From NCBI RefSeq assembly GCF_001653335.1, contig NZ_CP015079.1:3100001-3164000 (forward strand): DNA of 64,000 bases, written 5' to 3'. The notes beneath the pieces were generated by a model, which was not told the origin of the DNA, did no database searches, and saw nothing but the letters and a program-made list of their open reading frames with translations. Below, piece after piece: positions 56,752 through 64,000 of the stretch. How positions within the stretch are numbered: the stretch's first letter is position 1; each line of letters begins with the position of its first letter. The translations under genes and the position numbers were made by a program. This DNA comes from Nocardioides dokdonensis FR1436 (lineage in GTDB: Bacteria > Actinomycetota > Actinomycetes > Propionibacteriales > Nocardioidaceae).

Positions 56752-58167
56752 GTGGGGCACACACCGGACGCCGTCGGGGCCCTCGCCCGCGCGCACGAGC
56801 ACGCGCTGGGCTGGCTCTCCGGCCTGCCGGAGCGCGCCGTCCCTGCGGCGGCCTCGGTCGCCGACGTGGTGGCGGCACTGGGGGCCGGGCTCCCCGACGG
56901 TCCGAGCGACCCGGCGGCGGTCGTCGACCTGCTCGCCGAGGCGGTGGACCCGGGGCTGACGGCGATGCCGTCAGGTCGGTTCTTCGGGTTCGTGATCGGG
57001 GGCACGCACCCGGCGGGGATGGCGGCGGACTGGTTGACCTCGGCATGGGACCAGAACGCCGGGCTGCGCACGGTCACGCCGGCCGCGACCGCGGTCGACG
57101 ACATCGCCGAGGCGTGGGTGCTCGACCTGCTGGGTCTGCCGCCGGACAGCGCCGTGGGCTTCGTGACCGGTGGCACCATGGCCAACTTCACCTGCCTGGC
57201 AGCCGCCCGTGACGCGGTGCTCGCCCGTGCCGGTTGGGACGTCGGGAGCCACGGCCTGGTCGGCTCGCCGGGGGTCCGGGTGCTGGTCGGGGCCGAGCGG
57301 CACGCCTCCGTGGACCTGGTGCTGCGCTACCTCGGCCTCGGCACGCCGGAGGTCGTCCCGGTCGACGAGCAGGGCCGGATCGACCCGGTCGCGCTCCGCG
57401 AGAGCCTCGCGGGCGGCGACGAGCGGCCGGTGGTCGTGGCCCTGCAGGCGGGCAACATCCACTCCGGCGCCTTCGACCCGTTCGGGGAGGCGATCGCGGC
57501 GGCGCACGAGCACGGGGCGTGGGTGCACGTCGACGGTGCGTTCGGGCTCTTCGCCGGGGCCGCCCCGGCCTACCGGCACCTCGTCGACGGCTACGAGTCC
57601 GCCGACTCCTGGGCCACCGACGCCCACAAGACGCTCAACGTGCCCTACGACTGCGGGCTGGCGATCGTCCGCGACCCGCGTGCGCTGCGGGCGGCGATGT
57701 CGATGCACGGCGACTACCTCATCCACGACGCCGCGGGGGACCCGTTCGAGAAGGTCCCCGAGCTGTCCCGCCGCGCCCGCGCGTTCACGGTGTGGGCGGT
57801 GCTGCGCTCGCTCGGGCGCAGCGGGGTCGCGGAGCTGGTCGAACGCCTGGCGGGCCATGCCACGGCCTTCGCCGACGGCATCGCCGCCATCGAGGGAGCC
57901 GAGGTGCTCAACGACGTGGTCTTCACCCAGGTCTGCGCGGCCTTCGGGGACGACGACCGCACCCGTGACGTCGTACGCCGGATGCTGGAGGACGGCACCG
58001 CCTGGACCAGCGGCTCGCTGTGGCGCGGACGGGCGGTGCTGCGCATCTCGGTGAGCAACTGGTCGACCACCGACGCCGACGTCGAGCGCACGCTGGCCGC
58101 CCTGGGGGTCGTGGCTCAGGCGTTCTCCCAGAGCCCGATCAGGTTGCCCTCGGTGTCGGTGAAGTAG
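56752..58167 (+). CDS. PLP-dependent group II decarboxylase/aminotransferase-like enzyme
   Basis: 471 residues from GTG 56752. The fold-type I core shows FVTGGTMANFTCLAAARDAV, VLVGAERHASVDLVLRYLGL, VVVALQAGNIHSGAFDPF, HVDGAFGLFAG and the PLP lysine K293 in DAHKTLNVPYDCG. The order matches the pyridoxal-dependent decarboxylase family (glutamate/DOPA type), but some relatives act as aldolases or aminotransferases, so the substrate is open. The last 17 codons overlap the minus-strand VOC gene, so its natural stop may have been replaced. Confidence 0.88.
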   Translation: MGHTPDAVGALARAHEHALGWLSGLPERAVPAAASVADVVAALGAGLPDGPSDPAAVVDLLAEAVDPGLTAMPSGRFFGFVIGGTHPAGMAADWLTSAWDQNAGLRTVTPAATAVDDIAEAWVLDLLGLPPDSAVGFVTGGTMANFTCLAAARDAVLARAGWDVGSHGLVGSPGVRVLVGAERHASVDLVLRYLGLGTPEVVPVDEQGRIDPVALRESLAGGDERPVVVALQAGNIHSGAFDPFGEAIAAAHEHGAWVHVDGAFGLFAGAAPAYRHLVDGYESADSWATDAHKTLNVPYDCGLAIVRDPRALRAAMSMHGDYLIHDAAGDPFEKVPELSRRARAFTVWAVLRSLGRSGVAELVERLAGHATAFADGIAAIEGAEVLNDVVFTQVCAAFGDDDRTRDVVRRMLEDGTAWTSGSLWRGRAVLRISVSNWSTTDADVERTLAALGVVAQAFSQSPIRLPSVSVK

Positions 58168-58499
58168 CCGGTGAAGCCCATGTCGCCGACGGCCATCCTC
58201 TCGGTCACCGGCGTCCCGCCCGCCGCCGCGACGCTGCGCAGCGCCTCGTCGACGCTCGGTACGTCGATGACGATGCCGGGGCCCTTGCCCGGGAACTCGT
58301 CGCTGCGCCTGAACATGCCGCCGTTGATGAAGCCCGGCTCGCTGGGGCCCTGCTCGGGGTCCGTCGGCCCCGTCATCACCATCGTGTAGTCCATCTCCGG
58401 CACCGGCACCAGCTGCCAGCCGAAGACGTCCCGGTAGAAGCCCCCCGCCCGGTCGCCGTCGTCGAACGGGATCTCGAAGTGCATCACCTTGCCGCTCAT
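58116..58499 (-). CDS. VOC-superfamily (glyoxalase-like) protein
   Basis: 127 residues from ATG 58499 behind GAGGGAGG. Two beta-alpha-beta-beta-beta units: MHFEIPFDDGDRAGGFYRDV with FGWQLVPVP, and GPGIVIDVPSVDEALRSVAA with YFTDTEGNLIGLWE. Metal-ligand positions are not complete enough to predict catalysis; relatives act as small-molecule lyases, dioxygenases or resistance proteins. Its 3' end overlaps the decarboxylase gene by 52 bases on the opposite strand. Confidence 0.85.
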   Translation of the reverse strand: MSGKVMHFEIPFDDGDRAGGFYRDVFGWQLVPVPEMDYTMVMTGPTDPEQGPSEPGFINGGMFRRSDEFPGKGPGIVIDVPSVDEALRSVAAAGGTPVTERMAVGDMGFTGYFTDTEGNLIGLWENA

Positions 58500-58568
58500 G
58501 CTGCCTCCCTCGTAGGTGGACCCTCGACGATCCTCCGCCCGGGGGACGCGGTCAACGGGTGGGCCCAC

Positions 58569-58606
58569 GACGACGCACTCCCCGCAGCTGCGGGGAGTGC
58601 GTCGTC
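58569..58606. terminator. 38-bp perfect palindrome, bidirectional terminator-like
   Basis: GACGACGCACTCCCCGCAG is followed immediately by its exact reverse complement. It is 20 bases after the stop of the small secreted protein (minus strand) and upstream of the VOC gene. Very stable hairpin without a U-tract. Confidence 0.85.
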
Positions 58607-58626
58607 GCGCGTGGCGGTGCTCGGCA

Positions 58627-58812
58627 TCAGCAGGTGGGCTGGGGCCCGTCCAGGCCGACGTTCCAGTGGGCGCGGACCATGAAGCAGGGGCGCTCCTGGT
58701 CTGCGGGTCCGTACCCCGGGTGGGGCTCCGGGACGGAGGCGCCCGCACTGCCCGCCAGGGCGAGGCAGAGCAGGGCGCCGGATGCAGCGAGGATGGTGCG
58801 GCGGTGGGACAT
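58627..58812 (-). CDS. Small secreted protein of unknown function
   Basis: 61 residues from ATG 58812 (GAGAGAAG upstream). MSHRRTILAASGALLCLALA followed by GSAGAS is a classic cleavable signal peptide. The mature part, about 35 residues, starts with VPEPHPGYG and has two cysteines (RPCFMVRAHW and GPQPTC) that could form one disulfide. It follows the LuxR gene on the same strand after 74 bases. No family recognised. Confidence 0.6.
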   Translation of the reverse strand: MSHRRTILAASGALLCLALAGSAGASVPEPHPGYGPADQERPCFMVRAHWNVGLDGPQPTC

Positions 58813-58886
58813 GGCTGGCTTCTCTCGGCAGGGGATGTGCTCCTCCCTCGAGGGTGCTCCGCCCATGCCGGTGGGGGTATTCGTCA

Positions 58887-59588
58887 TCAGGCGTATCTTG
58901 CGACCCGTTCCTGCAGGTCGAGGTCGGGCTCGTCGCAGCCGCGGAGCACGGCGAGCGCCTCCAGCCGTCCGTGCACACCGAGCTTGGCGTAGACGTGCTC
59001 GAGGTGCTTGCGCACCGTGCTCGGTGCGACGAAGAGGGCCGCGGCGATCTCGGCGTTCGACGCGCCTGCGGCCACGTGGTTGAGGACCCGTCGTTCCTGG
59101 ACCGTCACCGTGGCCGGCAGCCGGGGGGTCGGTCGTTCACGCAGCAGCCGCTGGAGCAGCGGCGCGACGAGCCTGAGCATCGTGAGGTCGCGCTCCGAGA
59201 ACCGGCGGTAGCGCCGGTCCAGGTAGATCTGTGCGACGCGGTCGCCGCCGACCCGGAAGCCGAGCGCGACCCCGTCCACACCCGCGAGCGCCTCGCAGGC
59301 GGCCGCTGCCAGGGGTTGCTCCGGCCAGTGGACGAAGCCGACGTAGAGCGGTCCGTCCTCCGCCGCCTCGGGGTCGTCCCGCGGCGCCCAGTCGGGCAGG
59401 AACACCCGTTCGGCCACGACCCGCCCGGTGTGCTCGACCAGCGCGGCCCCCAGCCCGTCGGCGGGCACCAGGGTCAACAGTGCGTCGAACGCCGCGGCCG
59501 GGGGCATCGGGTCGCCAGGAACCGGCTCCGTCGCGACCAGGAGCGCCAACGCGGCCTGTTCGGCGGGTCGTAGGACCAGATCGACCAT
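58887..59588 (-). CDS. LuxR-family transcriptional regulator with GAF-like sensor
   Basis: 233 residues from ATG 59588 with GAGGAG upstream. The N-terminal about 150 residues resemble a GAF/PAS-type ligand domain; no phospho-acceptor receiver motif is visible. C-terminal LuxR helix-turn-helix (about 168-215): TVQERRVLNHVAAGASNAEI, AAALFVAPSTVRKHLEHVYA, KLGVHGRLEALAVL. Likely controls itself and perhaps the small secreted protein downstream. Confidence 0.87.
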   Translation of the reverse strand: MVDLVLRPAEQAALALLVATEPVPGDPMPPAAAFDALLTLVPADGLGAALVEHTGRVVAERVFLPDWAPRDDPEAAEDGPLYVGFVHWPEQPLAAAACEALAGVDGVALGFRVGGDRVAQIYLDRRYRRFSERDLTMLRLVAPLLQRLLRERPTPRLPATVTVQERRVLNHVAAGASNAEIAAALFVAPSTVRKHLEHVYAKLGVHGRLEALAVLRGCDEPDLDLQERVARYA

Positions 59589-59614
59589 CGGTGGCTCCTC
59601 GGGGGAAGGCTTCG

Positions 59615-59620
59615 ACGCTA
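59615..59620 (-). promoter_or_regulatory. Probable -10 element of the LuxR gene
   Basis: On the minus strand this reads TAGCGT, 26 bases before the ATG at 59588, with a ribosome site between. Confidence 0.4.
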
Positions 59621-59624
59621 CGCC

Positions 59625-59640
59625 CGCCCGCAGTCGGGCG
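59625..59640. promoter_or_regulatory. 16-bp palindrome next to the LuxR promoter
   Basis: CGCCCG-CAGT-CGGGCG lies four bases upstream of the minus-strand -10. It could be an operator for the LuxR protein or another regulator. Confidence 0.45.
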
Positions 59641-59712
59641 CATCTCCATTACTCGGCACGCGGCTCGTCTCGCGCCGGCTGGTCCCTGGCCGTGCCGGGG
59701 GTGGAGCGCTGC

Positions 59713-59718
59713 TAGAGT
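59713..59718 (+). promoter_or_regulatory. -10 element (TAGAGT) of carA-carB
   Basis: TAGAGT would start an mRNA about 53 bases before the carA GTG, including the PyrR-type element. Confidence 0.55.
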
Positions 59719-59732
59719 CGGCCCCGCTGCTC

Positions 59733-59773
59733 ACATCCTTTAACGATCCGTCCTGTGAGGCGGAGAAGGAGGT
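59733..59773 (+). promoter_or_regulatory. PyrR-binding leader element of carAB
   Basis: Same 41 bases as at 50077-50117 with one change (59747 T instead of G): ACATCCTTTAACGAT, hairpin CCGTCC-TGTGA-GGCGG, then AGAAGGAGGT. The carA GTG is five bases after this block. The strong conservation in a non-coding stretch supports function. Confidence 0.75.
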
Positions 59774-59778
59774 ACGGC

Positions 59779-60927
59779 GTGCCTCTGCATGCCCCTGCCC
59801 CGGCGATCCTCGTGCTCGAGGACGGCCGCACCTTCCACGGCGAGGCGTACGGCGCCCCCGGGGAGACATTCGGCGAAGCCGTCTTCAACACCGGCATGAC
59901 CGGCTACCAGGAGACGCTCACCGACCCGTCCTACCACCGCCAGGTGGTGGTGATGACGGCTCCGCACATCGGCAACACCGGGGTGAACGACGAGGACCAC
60001 GAGTCCCGCCGCATCTGGGTGGCCGGGTACGTCGTGCGCGACCCCGCGCGCATCCCCAGCAGCTGGCGCTCGGTGCGCTCGCTCGACGACGAGCTGCGCG
60101 ACCAGGGGATCGTGGGCATCAGCGGGGTCGACACCCGGGCCCTGACCCGGCACCTGCGCGAGCGCGGCGCGATGCGGGTCGGCATCTCCTCCACCACGAC
60201 CGATGCGACGGCCCTGCTCGAGCGGGTGCGCGCCTCGGGCGAGATGGCCGGCACCGAGCTGGCCAGCGAGGTCTCCACCACCGAGGCCTACGTCGTGCCC
60301 GCGCACGGCACGAAGCGCTTCACCGTCGCCGCGCTCGACCTCGGCATCAAGTCGATGACGCCCCAGCGGATGGCCGAGCGCGGCATCGAGGTGCACGTGC
60401 TCCCCGCGACCTCGACCCTCGACGACGTCCTGGCCGTGGCACCCGACGGGCTCTTCTACTCCAACGGCCCCGGCGACCCGGCGGCCACCACCGACCAGGT
60501 CGAGCTGCTCCAGGCAGCGCTGGAGCGCGGGCTGCCCTACTTCGGGATCTGCTTCGGCAACCAGCTCTTCGGCCGCGCCCTGGGCTTCGGCACCTACAAG
60601 CTCACCTACGGCCACCGCGGCATCAACCAGCCGGTGCTGGACCGCACCACCGGCAAGGTCGAGGTCACCGCCCACAACCACGGCTTCGCGGTCGACGCAC
60701 CGCTCGAGGGCGCCACCACCACGGCGTACGGCGAGGCCTCGGTCAGCCACGTGTGCCTCAACGACGACGTCGTCGAGGGCCTCGAGCTGCGCGACGCCGC
60801 CGGCGCCCTGAAGGCCTTCTCGGTGCAGTACCACCCCGAGGCCGCCGCCGGCCCGCACGACGCGGCGTACCTCTTCGACCGTTTCGTGGACCTGATGTCC
60901 GCCTCCACCCCGAAGGTCGGTGCCTGA
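59779..60927 (+). CDS. carA: Carbamoyl-phosphate synthase small (glutaminase) chain
   Basis: 382 residues from GTG 59779; an in-frame GTG at 59755 lies in the leader hairpin and lacks a ribosome site. Releases ammonia from glutamine for CarB. N-terminal domain with [20 protein letters not shown]; class I amidotransferase domain with Cys258 in YFGICFGNQ and His352/Glu354 in YHPEA. GICFGNQ with Asn instead of His is normal in actinobacteria. carB follows after one base. Confidence 0.96.
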   Translation: MPLHAPAPAILVLEDGRTFHGEAYGAPGETFGEAVFNTGMTGYQETLTDPSYHRQVVVMTAPHIGNTGVNDEDHESRRIWVAGYVVRDPARIPSSWRSVRSLDDELRDQGIVGISGVDTRALTRHLRERGAMRVGISSTTTDATALLERVRASGEMAGTELASEVSTTEAYVVPAHGTKRFTVAALDLGIKSMTPQRMAERGIEVHVLPATSTLDDVLAVAPDGLFYSNGPGDPAATTDQVELLQAALERGLPYFGICFGNQLFGRALGFGTYKLTYGHRGINQPVLDRTTGKVEVTAHNHGFAVDAPLEGATTTAYGEASVSHVCLNDDVVEGLELRDAAGALKAFSVQYHPEAAAGPHDAAYLFDRFVDLMSASTPKVGA

Positions 60928-60928
60928 C

Positions 60929-64000
<3,072 letters not shown>

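Noticed and set aside
59755-59781. Longer CarA and PyrR N-termini from in-frame GTG codons in the leader hairpins (MRRRRR...)
   Set aside because: No ribosome site precedes them, the sequence is explained by the conserved RNA element, and GTG 59779 and 50126 have AAGGAGGT at good spacing.

Overview
The window is 64 kb of a high-GC actinobacterial chromosome. Gene content and order fit Nocardioidaceae (Nocardioides-like). The grounds are the thrS-HIT-pgsA, pdxST-yebC-ruvCAB-yajC-secDF-apt-rel, rarA-alaS-ruvX-mltG-aro-efp-nusB and pyr blocks, frequent GTG starts, ATGA/GTGA stop-start overlaps, and leaderless TAGnnT promoters. The family assignment is inference from synteny and composition. I saw no rRNA, tRNA, CRISPR array, phage or transposase gene, and no gene-free stretch longer than 300 bases.

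Layout. 1-5542: a truncated methyltransferase on the minus strand, then thrS, a secreted GH25-like lipoprotein, a two-domain ABM-like protein, a HIT-family Ap4A phosphorylase and a CDP-alcohol phosphatidyltransferase. 5569-8928: pdxS and pdxT (pyridoxal phosphate synthase) around a minus-strand lipoprotein, with a four-copy 22-bp tandem array after pdxS, then yebC. 8979-17593: LexA-box-controlled ruvCAB, then yajC-secD-secF-apt and rel; the promoter-proximal start of rel is out of frame with its body. 17612-22791: DUF349 protein, metallo-hydrolase, hisS, aspS. 22912-29323: a five-gene dipeptide/oligopeptide ABC transporter inserted in the housekeeping block. 29335-41713: rarA, two small membrane proteins, alaS, ruvX, mltG and the shikimate operon (aroE, prepilin-peptidase-like, aroC, aroK, aroB, aroQ), then efp and nusB.

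41779-50062 is more variable. It holds a translationally coupled cassette of two paralogous disulfide-type flavoproteins flanking a DUF1206 membrane protein, a ParA/MinD-like ATPase, a quinone reductase, a PPOX flavoprotein and a GAF-GAF histidine kinase. 50060-64000 is de novo pyrimidine synthesis: pyrR-pyrB-pyrC (with hrpB attached) and carA-carB. The two parts are split by about 4 kb of accessory genes (DUF3626, a PLP decarboxylase, a VOC protein, a small secreted protein, a LuxR regulator). Both parts carry an almost identical about 41-nt leader that looks like a PyrR-binding translational switch.

The main unusual signals are four. A family of 22-bp-period intergenic repeats abuts gene stop codons and brackets the DUF3626 gene as direct repeats. 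The rel 5' end has an apparent frameshift at a C6 tract. The PyrR leader is duplicated. The flavoprotein-DUF1206-flavoprotein cassette has enzymes that keep the redox cysteines but lack the usual C-terminal catalytic histidine.
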